Assembly (NCBI RefSeq): GCF_001953875.1
Contig: NZ_MQUR01000084.1
Location: 1 to 34,669 of the forward strand
Origin: Streptomyces amritsarensis
Lineage (GTDB): Bacteria > Actinomycetota > Actinomycetes > Streptomycetales > Streptomycetaceae
Length of the DNA stretch: 34,669 nucleotides
Direction: 5' to 3'
Both the position numbers and the translations under genes were made by a program. Under the pieces are notes generated by a model. The model was not told the origin of the DNA and did not search any database. It worked only from the letters and a program-made list of their open reading frames with translations. Positions 15,365 to 23,226 of this stretch are shown one piece after another (the first letter of the stretch is position 1; each line of letters begins with the position of its first letter).

Positions 15365-15847
15365 CTAGCCTGCGTCGGCCGCCCGGCGCATCTGCGCGAC
15401 GTCCAGCTTCTTCATCTTCATCATCGCGGCCATGGCCCGGGCGGCCCGCTTCGGGTCCGGGTCGCTGACCAGGTCGACGGCGCCCGGCGGGATGACCTGC
15501 CAGGACACCCCGAACCTGTCCTTGACCCAGCCGCAGGCGGACTCCTGGCCGCCGTCCCTGGTCAGGGCGTCGTAGTAGTAGTCCGCCTCGGACTCGTCGG
15601 CGCAGTCGATCTGGAAGGAGACCGCCTCGGTGAAGTGGAACTGCGGACCGCCGTTGAGGCCGACGAACCTCTGCCCGTTGATCTCAAACTCGACGGTCAT
15701 CACCGAACCCTCCACCTCGGGGTTCGCCTCCGTGTAGCGCGCGATCCGGCCCAGCCTGCCGTCCTTGAACACGGACAGGTAGTAGTCGGCCGCCGCTTCC
15801 GCATCGCCGTCGAACCACAGACACGTGGTGAATCCGTTGCCGCTCAT
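15365..15847 (-). CDS. VOC-superfamily (PhnB-like) protein
   Basis: This encodes 160 residues from ATG 15847 with a clear GGAGG site 7 bp before. The sequence follows the PhnB-like glyoxalase/3-demethylubiquinone methyltransferase-like fold: TTCLWFDGDAEAAADYYLSV, then VMTVEFEINGQRFVGLNGGP, SFQIDCADESEADYYYDAL and the hallmark GWVKDRFGVSWQVIP. The C-terminal Met/Lys-rich helix (AMAAMMKMKKLDVAQMRRA) is typical of this subgroup. The biochemical role of the subgroup is not established. The gene is convergent with the sirtuin and monocistronic by context; the 195-bp gap to it shows no clear terminator. Confidence 0.88.
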   Translation of the reverse strand: MSGNGFTTCLWFDGDAEAAADYYLSVFKDGRLGRIARYTEANPEVEGSVMTVEFEINGQRFVGLNGGPQFHFTEAVSFQIDCADESEADYYYDALTRDGGQESACGWVKDRFGVSWQVIPPGAVDLVSDPDPKRAARAMAAMMKMKKLDVAQMRRAADAG

Positions 15848-15896
15848 CTCTGCCTCCAGGCCGGTGCGTGGACGGTGGATACCGCTCCGCACATAC

Positions 15897-15943
15897 AGAC
15901 CGGCCCCGGGCCCGAAAATCATCGGTGGGCCCGGGGCCGGTCT
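15897..15943 (-). terminator. Perfect 17-bp hairpin after the GT2/TagF-like gene
   Basis: Positions 15897-15913 and 15927-15943 are perfect inverted repeats around an A/T-containing 13-nt loop. The hairpin lies 29 bp beyond the stop of the minus-strand polymerase gene and 50 bp before the next minus-strand start, so it should separate the two transcripts. Confidence 0.85.
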
Positions 15944-15972
15944 TGATTCGGCCAGGAATTCGACCGTACGGC

Positions 15973-18900
15973 CTACTTCGCGGGCTCCGCGCCCATGGCG
16001 AGCATCCGGTCGACGACGCGCTCGGCGGCGTCGCCGTGGTCCAGGTCGCAGAACTCCTCGCGGAACGCCGCACGCGCCCCGGCGTACTCGGCTCCGATCG
16101 CGTCCGCGTTCCGCACGGCCTCGATCAGGCTCGCCGAGTCGGCCAGCAGCGGTCCGGGCGCCTTCTCCTCCAGGTCGAAGTTGAAGCCGCGCAGCGTGTC
16201 GCGGTAGTGCGCCAGGTCGTACGTGAAGAGCAGGATCGGCCGGTCGGTGAGCGCGAAGTCGAAGATCGCGGAGGAGTAGTCCGAGATCAGCACGTCCGCG
16301 ACCAACAGCAGGTCGGCGGCGTCGGGCCAGCGGGAGACGTCGACGACGAAACCGTCACGGACGCCCTCGCGGACCTGCTCGGTGACGTGGTGGTGGCCGC
16401 GGATCAGCAGGACGTGGTCCTCGCCCAGCTCCCGGCGGGCCTGCTCCAGGTCGATCCGCTGGTCGAGCTTGTAACCACCGGTCCAGCCCTCGCAGTTCTC
16501 GCGCCAGGTGGGCATGTAGAGGACGACCTTCTTGCCCTCGGGCAGGCCGAGCCGGCGCTTGACCTCCGCGATCCGCTGCGCGTCGGGCCGCACCAGCGCG
16601 TCGGTGCGCGGGCTGCCGGCCTCGATGACCTCGCCGTCATAGCCGAGGGCGCGCTTGAGCAGCGGCGTCGCGTACGAACTCGGCGAGGCGAGCAGCGACC
16701 ACTGGGCGCTGTCGTGGGCGAGGCCTTCCAGGATCTCCGGGCTCGTGTAGTAGTCGTGCACGAAGTCGTGGCCGATCTGCTTGATCGGCGTGCCGTGCCA
16801 GGTCTGGACGACGACCTGGCCGGGGCGGCGCTGGAACAGGGCCGGCACGCTGTCGTTGGTCACGAAGTAGCGGGCGCGGGCCATGACCTCCCAGGACTCC
16901 ACGCTGCCGTACTGCACGGCGCGGGCGGTCGCGGGGACCTCGGCGCGGCCGTCCTTGACCAGCCAGATGTGCTCGAGCTTCTCGCCGCGGCGCAGCAGTT
17001 CCTCGTGGATGGCGCGGGGCGCGTCGCCGGCGCCGTGGCCCTGGAAGGTGTCGTAGACGACGATGTCCTTGACCGGCAGGGCCCGCTGGGCCGGGTAGGT
17101 CTCGAAGCGGGCGACGCGCTGGGCGTAGCGGGAGCGGTCGTGCGGGCTCAGCAGCGGGTCGGCGACGAGCGCCATGCGGTCGTGGAAGCGGGTCTCGATG
17201 CGCATCCGGCGCCCCTGTGCGGTGACGGGGTGCGGGCCGGAGAAGAGGAGTCCCGGGGACATCTGGACCGGGGCGCCCCGGTCGACGCCGAGCAGGCCGG
17301 CGGTGGTCCCGCCCTGGGCGGCCGGGCGCAGCGTGGGCCACCAGCGGCCTTCGGGGAGCGTGGTGCGGCCGGCGAAGGGCTCGGGGAGCACGGGCCGGAA
17401 GGTGGCCTCGAAGGCTTCGCCGTCACGGGTGACGGGGTAGCTGAACTCCATGCCGTGCGCGTTGTGCAGGACGAGCTCGTAGGGCTCGTCGGTGGGCGCG
17501 ACGAACCGGCCCCGCAGGGTCAGGGTGCCGTCCTCGGCCCCGACCTCGTCGACGAGCGGCGGGGAGGGCTGCACGGACAGGGTGAGGTGGCCGGTGTTGC
17601 CGCGCTTGACGAACAGGGCGCGGCCCGCGGTCTCGCCGGGCAGGGGCAGGACGAGGCCGTTGAAGCCGCCGCGCTCGTCGTGGGCCAGGCGGTGCTCGGT
17701 GCCGTCGGCACCGATCACGGAGAGGCTCCACGGCTCGGGGGCCCATTCGCCGGGCTCGCACGCGGCGTCCGGTACGGCGGCCAGGTCGGCCAGGGTGACC
17801 CGGGCGGTGAAGGGGGTGCGGCCGGCGATGGCGGCGCCCGTCTCCAGCGGGAAGTCGAGGGTGGTGCCGGTGGTGACGTGGACGGCCTTGAGGCGGGCGG
17901 CGTCGACCCCGGCGGAGAGCTCGCCGATGATCTCGACGGCGTCGTCACCGGCGGGCCGGGCGTCCAGCCCGCGGGCACGGGCGATCTCGACCTGGATGGT
18001 GAGGGCGCCGGAGACGGACGGGACGATCCGGACGTCGGGGGCCACCCAGTGCGGGGGCGGGTTCTGGCCGGTGTCGTGCTCGCCGCCGCGGAGCCGGGCG
18101 CGGTGCAGGCCGCCGGCGCCGGTGACGGCGATCGAGGTGGTCCATATCCCTTCGTTCCACTTGCCGCCCGACTGGAAGATCGAGGGGTCGACGACGGCGG
18201 TGAAGCCGGCCCAGTCGGCGTGCCGCAGCGCGAGGTGGGGGGACTTCACGGTGGCCATCGGGGAGGCGACCGTGCGGGTGCTGACGACGGAGCGGCGGCG
18301 CTTGCCGCCCTCGCGGAAGATCAGCATCTTGCGGGAGCCGAGGCGGCTCTCCGCACCGAGGTGGCCGGGCAGGGCGTAGCCGCGCAGCAGCAGCTTGCCG
18401 TCGGACCAGGTCGCCTGCTCCAGGCGGCTGACGACGCGGCGCTCGCGCGTGCCGAGGGTGAGGATCTTGGCGGGGACCGGCGGGCGGCCCTGCAGGAAGG
18501 GGTAGTCGGCCTGCGGGCGGGCGAGGCCCTTGACCGGGACGCTGTAGTGGTAGTCGCGCTGGTGGTTCAGGAGCGCGATGAAGTCCTCGACGCGGCCCTC
18601 GCCGGCGAGGTACGCCTTGAGGCGGTCCGCGACGGTCAGGTTGGGCCAGGGGCCGGTGCCGATCTCGCGGACGAGGCCGCCGACCTCCTTGACGAACGCG
18701 GCGCGGAAGTCGGGGCCGCCCTCGGCGACGTACTTGTAGATGAGCGGGAGTTCCTCGCTCAGCACGTTGTAGTCGTAGTCGCGCAGGTAGCGCCCGTACG
18801 TGGCGCCCTGCTTGGCCTTGAGGGACTCGCGGACCAGGCGGACGGACTTCACGCGGTCGATGAGGGAGACCGGGTCGGTGGAGCGCTGGGTGATGGAGCG

Positions 18901-19548
18901 CTCGCCGGTCTCGCGGACGCGCCAGTGGTAGACGCAGTCGCTGAGGATGTCGACGCTGGAGGCGAAGTAGTGCGCGGGGATGCTCACCGGGGCGTCCTCG
19001 TAGAGGATGCCCTCCGGGTACTGGAAGCCATGCTCGTCCCAGAAGGTGCGCCGGTAGACCTTGTTCCACGCGGTGCGGTCGGTGACCAGCGCCGGGAACT
19101 TGGAGATGTGGGTCTTCAGCTGCGTCTTGGCGAAGGCGGCCCGGTGGCCCCACGACTGGTTCATGCCGACCGAGCGGAAGCGCTTGACGTTGCCGCCGGC
19201 GAAGTCCGAGCCCGTCTCGTCGAGGGCGTCGATCAGGCGCTGGTAGGCGTAGTCCGGCATCGTGTCGTCGCTGTCGACGAAGGCCAGGTACTCGCTGTCC
19301 GGGTGGATGTGGCGGGCGCCGGCGTTGCGGGCTGCGCCGAGGCCGGCGTTCTCCTGCATGACGACCCGGAAGCGCTTGTCACGCGCCGCGAAGGCCTTGG
19401 CTATGACGGCGCTGCTGTCCGTGGAGCCGTCGTCCACGAGGATGGCCTCGAAGTCGCCGAACGTCTGAGCGGCGATGGATTCCAGGCACTCGTCGAGGTA
19501 GAGCTCGACGTTGTAGACGGGGACGACGATGCTCAGGCGCGGGGGCAT
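15973..19548 (-). CDS. Bifunctional GT2 glycosyltransferase / TagF-like polyol-phosphate polymerase
   Basis: This encodes 1191 residues from ATG 19548. The N-terminal GT-A domain (about 1-330) has PRLSIVVPVYNVELYLDECL, VDDGSTD (38-44) and the metal-binding DSDD (92-95). A long middle region (about 370-790) is beta-rich and variable. The C-terminal part (about 800-1190) is a CDP-glycerol:glycerophosphate glycerophosphotransferase: VVQTWHGTPIKQIGHD near 914-929, GSPRTDAL, VLYMPTWREN, LLIRGHH and SDYSSAIFDF near 1088. It should build a teichoic-acid-type cell wall polymer from CDP-polyol precursors at the inner membrane face; sugar or polyol identity is unknown. It stands alone, without other tag/tar genes nearby. 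An A/T-rich upstream region holds a probable promoter. Confidence 0.93.
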   Translation of the reverse strand: MPPRLSIVVPVYNVELYLDECLESIAAQTFGDFEAILVDDGSTDSSAVIAKAFAARDKRFRVVMQENAGLGAARNAGARHIHPDSEYLAFVDSDDTMPDYAYQRLIDALDETGSDFAGGNVKRFRSVGMNQSWGHRAAFAKTQLKTHISKFPALVTDRTAWNKVYRRTFWDEHGFQYPEGILYEDAPVSIPAHYFASSVDILSDCVYHWRVRETGERSITQRSTDPVSLIDRVKSVRLVRESLKAKQGATYGRYLRDYDYNVLSEELPLIYKYVAEGGPDFRAAFVKEVGGLVREIGTGPWPNLTVADRLKAYLAGEGRVEDFIALLNHQRDYHYSVPVKGLARPQADYPFLQGRPPVPAKILTLGTRERRVVSRLEQATWSDGKLLLRGYALPGHLGAESRLGSRKMLIFREGGKRRRSVVSTRTVASPMATVKSPHLALRHADWAGFTAVVDPSIFQSGGKWNEGIWTTSIAVTGAGGLHRARLRGGEHDTGQNPPPHWVAPDVRIVPSVSGALTIQVEIARARGLDARPAGDDAVEIIGELSAGVDAARLKAVHVTTGTTLDFPLETGAAIAGRTPFTARVTLADLAAVPDAACEPGEWAPEPWSLSVIGADGTEHRLAHDERGGFNGLVLPLPGETAGRALFVKRGNTGHLTLSVQPSPPLVDEVGAEDGTLTLRGRFVAPTDEPYELVLHNAHGMEFSYPVTRDGEAFEATFRPVLPEPFAGRTTLPEGRWWPTLRPAAQGGTTAGLLGVDRGAPVQMSPGLLFSGPHPVTAQGRRMRIETRFHDRMALVADPLLSPHDRSRYAQRVARFETYPAQRALPVKDIVVYDTFQGHGAGDAPRAIHEELLRRGEKLEHIWLVKDGRAEVPATARAVQYGSVESWEVMARARYFVTNDSVPALFQRRPGQVVVQTWHGTPIKQIGHDFVHDYYTSPEILEGLAHDSAQWSLLASPSSYATPLLKRALGYDGEVIEAGSPRTDALVRPDAQRIAEVKRRLGLPEGKKVVLYMPTWRENCEGWTGGYKLDQRIDLEQARRELGEDHVLLIRGHHHVTEQVREGVRDGFVVDVSRWPDAADLLLVADVLISDYSSAIFDFALTDRPILLFTYDLAHYRDTLRGFNFDLEEKAPGPLLADSASLIEAVRNADAIGAEYAGARAAFREEFCDLDHGDAAERVVDRMLAMGAEPAK

Positions 19549-19571
19549 GGGTGGCGACTTCTCCAGCGTTT

Positions 19572-19640
19572 TTTGCTTTTTCGATGATCAGCTCACAGCA
19601 TCTTACTCTGTAACAGAGCTATAAACTCCACCCATATGGG
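19572..19640 (-). promoter_or_regulatory. A/T-rich promoter region of the TagF-like gene with two dyads
   Basis: This is an A/T-rich island in the window. On the minus strand TAAGAT (19600-19605) is a good -10 candidate. Immediately upstream lies CTCTG-TAA-CAGAG (19606-19618), a dyad that would sit between -10 and -35. Further up is a perfect palindrome CCCATATGGG (19631-19640). No strong -35 is seen, which would fit an activator-dependent or ECF-type promoter. Confidence 0.5.
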
Positions 19641-19661
19641 GTATAGGGCGCTGATCGCCGG

Positions 19662-19691
19662 GGCGGACGGCAAAGAATTCAGCCGTCCGCC
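19662..19691 (-). terminator. 10-bp hairpin ending the roadblock cluster
   Basis: GGCGGACGGC (19662-19671) pairs perfectly with 19682-19691 around a 10-nt A/T-rich loop. It starts 47 bp past the stop of the last roadblock gene and lies upstream of the TagF-like promoter, so it should insulate the two units. Confidence 0.75.
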
Positions 19692-19738
19692 ACTTGGACG
19701 CTGCGGTGGGACGCGGCCCGTCCCGGTCGATGACCCGT

Positions 19739-20113
19739 TCAGATCTCCAGTTCTGCTTCGATCTTCTTCAGCTGATGGCGTGCCATGGCGAGGTTGGCCC
19801 GCTTCTTGTCAAGGGCCAGGTAGAGGAAGAAGCCCACGGAGGTCCGCCCCTTCATGAGCCGGATCAGGTGGTACTGACTACCAAGGGTGATGAGGATGTC
19901 CTCGATCTCGTCCTTCAGGCCGAGGAGCTCCATCGTGCGGACCTTGGCGCGCACCACGTCCGTGTTGCCGGCCGCGGCGACCGCGAGGTCGAGGTCCTTG
20001 CCGCCGCCGATGGTGCCGAGGGCCATGCCGCTGCCGTAGTCCACCAGGGCCGCGCCGATCGCGCCCTCGATGAGGGTGGTGGCTTCCTTGAGCGCGGTTT
20101 CCACGTTGACCAT
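19739..20113 (-). CDS. Roadblock/LC7-like protein C
   Basis: This encodes 124 residues from ATG 20113 (AGAGG upstream). The fold signature is a helix, then GAIGAALVDYGSGMALGTIGG, a second helix, EDILITLGSQYHLIRLM, and strand-helix FFLYLALDKKRANLAMARHQLKKIEAEL. This resembles the roadblock/MglB group, which forms dimers that bind small Ras-like GTPases or scaffold other proteins. It is a clear paralogue of the protein encoded at 21499-21912 (ALVDxxSGxALGTIG and YHLIR/YHVLR in the same places). It is less diverged from a simple consensus than its paralogue. The preceding 106-bp gap contains an A/T-rich stretch that could carry a separate promoter. No partner GTPase is encoded nearby. Confidence 0.8.
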   Translation of the reverse strand: MVNVETALKEATTLIEGAIGAALVDYGSGMALGTIGGGKDLDLAVAAAGNTDVVRAKVRTMELLGLKDEIEDILITLGSQYHLIRLMKGRTSVGFFLYLALDKKRANLAMARHQLKKIEAELEI

Positions 20114-20219
20114 GAGAGTGCCTCTTTCTGTAGGGCCGTAGCTGTCTGCTGTTGCGGTGTGACTATCTGTAGTTGTCCTGAATCCGGCGGGCCCACCGTG
20201 CGGAGGGCCGGGGTGCGGG

Positions 20220-20639
20220 TCAGGCGGGCCCGGCGCCGGAGCCCCGGCGCGCGAGCACGTGTTCGATGAGTTCGGCGATGCGCACGCTGGAGCGCCGGGC
20301 CTCCAGATGGAGGCGCCCGACGTTGACGCGCGGCTCGGCGGTCAGGGTGAGAACGGCCGCCGGGCCCGCGGCGTAGGTGGCCACGTATCCGTCGGCTCCG
20401 CGCACGAGCAGTTCGCGGAACGCGCCCTGGCCGGTGCTGTCACTGAGCCGCTGGGCCACGCCGAGGGCGGCCGCGGTCAGGGCGGCGACGGCCTCCGCCT
20501 CGGCGGCGGCGCTGTCCTGGGCGAGGACGAAGCCGTCGGCGCTCGCGGCGAGGGCGCCGGTGAGCTGGGGTACGCGGGCCCGCAGCCTGCGGAGCTCGGC
20601 GAGTATCTCGGCCTCCGCCTCGGGGGGCACCGTACTCAT
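20220..20639 (-). CDS. Roadblock/LC7-domain protein B (MglB/CvnB-like)
   Basis: This encodes 139 residues from ATG 20639, preceded by AGGAGAAAGG. A charged N-terminal helix (EAEILAELRRLRARVP) leads into the domain: LTGALAASADGFVLA, a helix (AEAVAALTAAALGVAQRLSD), then FRELLVRGADGYVATYAAG and AVLTLTAEPRVNVGRLHLEA. The C-terminal helix is IAELIEHVLARR. This is the canonical type found as the second member of Streptomyces conservons, where it partners a DUF742 protein and a GTPase. Neither is present here. It lies 71 bp downstream of the PatA-like gene on the same strand. A dimeric adaptor or GTPase regulator is the likely role. Confidence 0.8.
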   Translation of the reverse strand: MSTVPPEAEAEILAELRRLRARVPQLTGALAASADGFVLAQDSAAAEAEAVAALTAAALGVAQRLSDSTGQGAFRELLVRGADGYVATYAAGPAAVLTLTAEPRVNVGRLHLEARRSSVRIAELIEHVLARRGSGAGPA

Positions 20640-20710
20640 GTCGGCCTTTCTCCTTTCGGGCTGCCTACGCTCGGAGCGGTCGGCGCGCAGGGCCGGTCGC
20701 AGCGGGAGCC

Positions 20711-21502
20711 TCACAGGCTTGCCTCCAGTGCGTCGCGTAACCGGCGGAGCAGCGCCACGTCCGGGGATTGGGCCTGGGTCATCCAGTCGGGCAGGGGTAC
20801 CTCGACCGGCGGGGGGGCCGGGCTGTGCGGCGTCTCGACCAGCCCGGCGGCCGCGAGGCGGCGGACGTCGAGCAGGGTGTGGAAGGCGGGTCGGCCCAGC
20901 ACCCAGGCCAGGTCGGCCGGGGTGCGTATGCCGTCGGCCTGCTCCAGCAGGATCCGCTGCCGGGCCGTGACGGTCTGGCCCGGGGCGGCCGCCCGGGGCA
21001 CCACGGGGGCGGTGTCGAGCAGCGGATACGGCCAGACCGCGTCGAGCAGTTCGCGGCGGCGCCGGGTCTCCCGTTCGACGGCGGCTGCCGCCACGGAGCG
21101 GACGGAGCCGATCCAGTGGGTGGCTCCGCGGCGGAACCGGGAGGGGCCGCTGCCCGGGGAGAGGGCGAAGAAGGCGGCGTCGAAGATGGCGGCGAGGTGG
21201 CAGATCTCGAGCTCCCCGCCGGCGAGGCCGCCGCTGTCCACGAGGAAGCGGGCGACCTGGCGGCGGGCCCCGGCCCGGTCCACCGCCTCGCGCCACCGCT
21301 CGGGGGCGAGGCCGCCGCCGGTGGTGAGCAGGACGTCGAGGCCGGGGGTGGCGGGGCTCTCCGCGTGGACTATTCGGCCGTCCTCCAGGAAGAGGGTGCC
21401 GCGGTCGCGGAGCAGGGCGCCGGTGGCCCGCTCCGCTGCGAGCCGGGTGAGGAGGGGGGAGACGGCCGCGAAGGCGTTCGGGGCCGTTGCCGGGGTGGTC
21501 AT
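20711..21502 (-). CDS. DUF4388/PatA-like protein with C-terminal winged-helix-like region, TTA codon
   Basis: This encodes 263 residues. The N-terminus reads like a DUF4388/PatA domain (ERATGALLRDRGTLFLEDGRIVHAES), known from gliding-motility and two-component-associated proteins that work with roadblock proteins and GTPases. A middle helical part contains AAAVERETRRRRELLDAV, the segment duplicated in the MFS pseudogene. Residues about 185-230 look like a winged helix (VTARQRILLEQADGIRTPAD, LLDVRRLAAAGLVE). The ATG at 21502 overlaps the TGA of roadblock gene A as ATGA, so translation is probably coupled. Codon 255 (20738-20740 on the plus strand) is TTA, near the C-terminus. It may tie the three roadblock proteins to an output. 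Confidence 0.7.
   Translation of the reverse strand: MTTPATAPNAFAAVSPLLTRLAAERATGALLRDRGTLFLEDGRIVHAESPATPGLDVLLTTGGGLAPERWREAVDRAGARRQVARFLVDSGGLAGGELEICHLAAIFDAAFFALSPGSGPSRFRRGATHWIGSVRSVAAAAVERETRRRRELLDAVWPYPLLDTAPVVPRAAAPGQTVTARQRILLEQADGIRTPADLAWVLGRPAFHTLLDVRRLAAAGLVETPHSPAPPPVEVPLPDWMTQAQSPDVALLRRLRDALEASL
21036..21090. repeat. Copy B of the 55-bp dispersed repeat (partner 452-506)
   Basis: This copy lies inside the intact PatA-like gene and is presumably the original. It matches 452-506 at 53 of 55 positions in direct orientation. Confidence 0.85.
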
Positions 21503-21912
21503 CGGAGCACCAGCCCTTCGGCCAGGGCCCTGAGTCTGATGCGCGCGAAGGCGAGGTTGCCCTCGGCCCGGTCGAGCCAGACGTGGAGGAAGACGCTGCT
21601 GTCGAAGCTCGTCTCGACGAAGCGCAGGACGTGGTAGCCGCTGCGGGTCGTGACGATGAGGTCCTCCACGGGCGGGCCGGCGGGGCCCACCACGTCACCG
21701 AGGGCCGGACCCGCCTCCGCGCGGGCGAAGGACTCGTACTCCGCGGCGGCACGGGCCAGCTCGGCGGTCTCGGCGGCGGTGGTCTCGTGGTCCCCCACGG
21801 GTGATTCCCCGATGGTCCCGAGAGCCAGCCCGCTGCTCCAGTCGACCAGCGCGGCCCCCCGTGCGCCAGGCAGGGCCATGGCTTCGAGCAGGCATTCGTC
21901 GATCCCGGGCAC
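21499..21912 (-). CDS. Roadblock/LC7-like protein A
   Basis: This encodes 137 residues from GTG 21912, chosen because GGAGGGGAG lies just upstream; a longer frame from 21948 has no such site and adds an unlikely basic head. The protein opens with a helix (IDECLLEAMALPGARG), then AALVDWSSGLALGTIGE. A central acidic helix (TTAAETAELARAAAEYESF) precedes EDLIVTTRSGYHVLRFV and the strand-helix VFLHVWLDRAEGNLAFARIRL. It is a paralogue of protein C of the same cluster. Its stop codon overlaps the start of the PatA-like gene by 4 nt. It is the first roadblock gene after the palindromic operator candidate and so likely the regulated first gene of the unit. Confidence 0.8.
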   Translation of the reverse strand: MPGIDECLLEAMALPGARGAALVDWSSGLALGTIGESPVGDHETTAAETAELARAAAEYESFARAEAGPALGDVVGPAGPPVEDLIVTTRSGYHVLRFVETSFDSSVFLHVWLDRAEGNLAFARIRLRALAEGLVLR

Positions 21913-21969
21913 GCGGGCTCCCCTCCCGGCCGGACGTGCGGTGTGCACGGTTGTGCGGCGCGACAGGAG

Positions 21970-21987
21970 GGAACTTACTCAAGTTCC
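21970..21987. promoter_or_regulatory. Perfect palindrome upstream of the roadblock operon
   Basis: GGAACTTACTCAAGTTCC has 7-bp perfect arms around ACTC. It lies 58 bp upstream of the first roadblock start and 86 bp downstream of the IclR-type HTH gene, in an A/T-richer stretch. A second, looser dyad (TGGCAT at 22007-22012 and ATGCCA at 22026-22031) follows. IclR-family proteins bind such palindromes, so the HTH protein is the first candidate ligand of the site. Confidence 0.6.
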
Positions 21988-22072
21988 GGAGTGCGAAAAG
22001 GCGTTCTGGCATTTTCCGCTGGAACATGCCATTCAGGGTGTAAGAGCTTGGCCGGAACGCGTCGGAATCTGA

Positions 22073-22315
22073 TCACGAAGCCAGCGGAAGATCGTCCGCG
22101 AGACGGAACGAGCCGCCCTCGCGCTCGACATAGCCCTCATGGCTCAGGGTACGGAGCAGGTGGTAGACGGTCGGCAGCGGGATCCCGGTGACCCGTGCGA
22201 GCCGTTTGGCCGTCGCTCCGCCCTCCGCGTGCATCGCCTCCACGAGCCGCAGCGCCCGCTGCACGGAACCGATCAGGGTGGGTGTGCTGTCCTTCTGGAT
22301 GCGGTCGGTTCCCAT
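22073..22315 (-). CDS. IclR-type helix-turn-helix protein, DNA-binding domain only
   Basis: This encodes 80 residues from ATG 22315 (GGGGGA upstream). The sequence is an IclR N-terminal winged helix: LIGSVQRALRLVEAMHAEGG, then KRLARVTGIPLPTVYHLLRT and LSHEGYVEREGGSFRLADD. Full IclR regulators continue for about 170 residues with a GAF-like ligand domain. Here the chain stops right after the wing, and the downstream sequence shows no remnant in any frame. It may be a truncated regulator or a genuine single-domain type that needs a partner. The neighbouring roadblock operon with its palindrome is the likely target. It might itself be part of that transcript. Confidence 0.8.
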   Translation of the reverse strand: MGTDRIQKDSTPTLIGSVQRALRLVEAMHAEGGATAKRLARVTGIPLPTVYHLLRTLSHEGYVEREGGSFRLADDLPLAS

Positions 22316-22507
22316 GAATGGTCCCCCTGCTCCGGTACGACGCCTGGCAGACCCATCAAAGTGCCTCACCGCCCCCAAAACCAGCGGACTCGCGTAAACC
22401 CGAGCATAAGATCACCGGACCCGGGGCCGCCCAAGGGCTGTCCCGTCATCCCCGGTGGATCGGCGCACGGCGTCAGATGCGGTGCACCGCAAGGCGGAGG
22501 GGCGTCC

Positions 22508-23128
22508 CTAGCGTGTGCGGGTGACGTAGGCCGGCAGCGGGGTGTCCGCGATCAGGTGGCGCGGCAGGGCCAGCCCGAAGCGGTCCTCCAGGACGGCGAG
22601 GGTGCGTCGCTCGCGGTCCCCGTCCACCTCGCCGTCCGGGCCGTCGTCCGCGCCGTCCGGGCCGAGCACACCCGCCGCGACCAGCTCCGGGAGCAGGAAG
22701 TCCGGCCGGTGGCCGCCCCGCCAGCATTCCTCGCCCAGTCCGAAGCAGCACACCAGCTCGCCGTCCCGGGCGTACGCGAACTGCTTGGGCGGGTGGTCGG
22801 GCTGCGGGTCGAGGTGGACGGCCTCCACGCCGGCCCGGGAGACCTCGGCGAGGCGTTCGGCCCCGGCCGGCAGGCCGTGCTCGACGGCGAAGGACCAGCC
22901 GCCCCAGCTGCCGACCCGGGCCACGCCGTCGCCGTCCGCGGTCTCGGCGACCATGCTCCAGGCAGCCGGCGCCCCGAGCGGCCCGGGACGGACGCCCGGG
23001 ACCGCGCCGAGCCGCGCGGCCAGCTCCTCGGGGCCTATGCCCCGGGCGAAGGTGAGGCCGGCGAACCACTCGCCCCAGTCCGCCAGCCACTGGATACCGC
23101 AGGTCCTGCTTCCGGTGATGTCGGCCAT
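22508..23128 (-). CDS. DUF6461-family protein
   Basis: This encodes 206 residues from ATG 23128 with GGAGTGCAGG just upstream. The sequence follows a common Streptomyces family: QWLADWGEWFAGLTFARGI at the start, WGGWSFAVEHGLPAGA in the middle, then FAYARDGELVCCFGLGEECW and a C-terminal ALPRHLIADTPLPAYV. The function of the family is unknown to me. No signal peptide or membrane segment. It follows the permease gene by 98 bp and could be co-transcribed. Downstream, 22479-22490 is a perfect 12-bp palindrome, not a terminator of obvious strength. Confidence 0.8.
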   Translation of the reverse strand: MADITGSRTCGIQWLADWGEWFAGLTFARGIGPEELAARLGAVPGVRPGPLGAPAAWSMVAETADGDGVARVGSWGGWSFAVEHGLPAGAERLAEVSRAGVEAVHLDPQPDHPPKQFAYARDGELVCCFGLGEECWRGGHRPDFLLPELVAAGVLGPDGADDGPDGEVDGDRERRTLAVLEDRFGLALPRHLIADTPLPAYVTRTR

Positions 23129-23226
23129 CCTGCACTCCCCACGGTCTTTCCCGCGACGCCGGCGCTTCCCCCACCGGCACGATAGTCAGTCTGCGGACTT
23201 CTGTGGGAGGAGCCGCCCATCCGCCC

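Noticed and set aside
15868..19587. Long plus-strand frame of 1239 residues opposite the TagF-like gene
   Set aside because: It is an antisense shadow; the minus strand has catalytic motifs of two enzyme families.
22479..22490. 12-bp palindrome GCGGTGCACCGC downstream of the DUF6461 gene
   Set aside because: Perfect but without loop, T-run or conserved position; not enough to call a terminator or operator.
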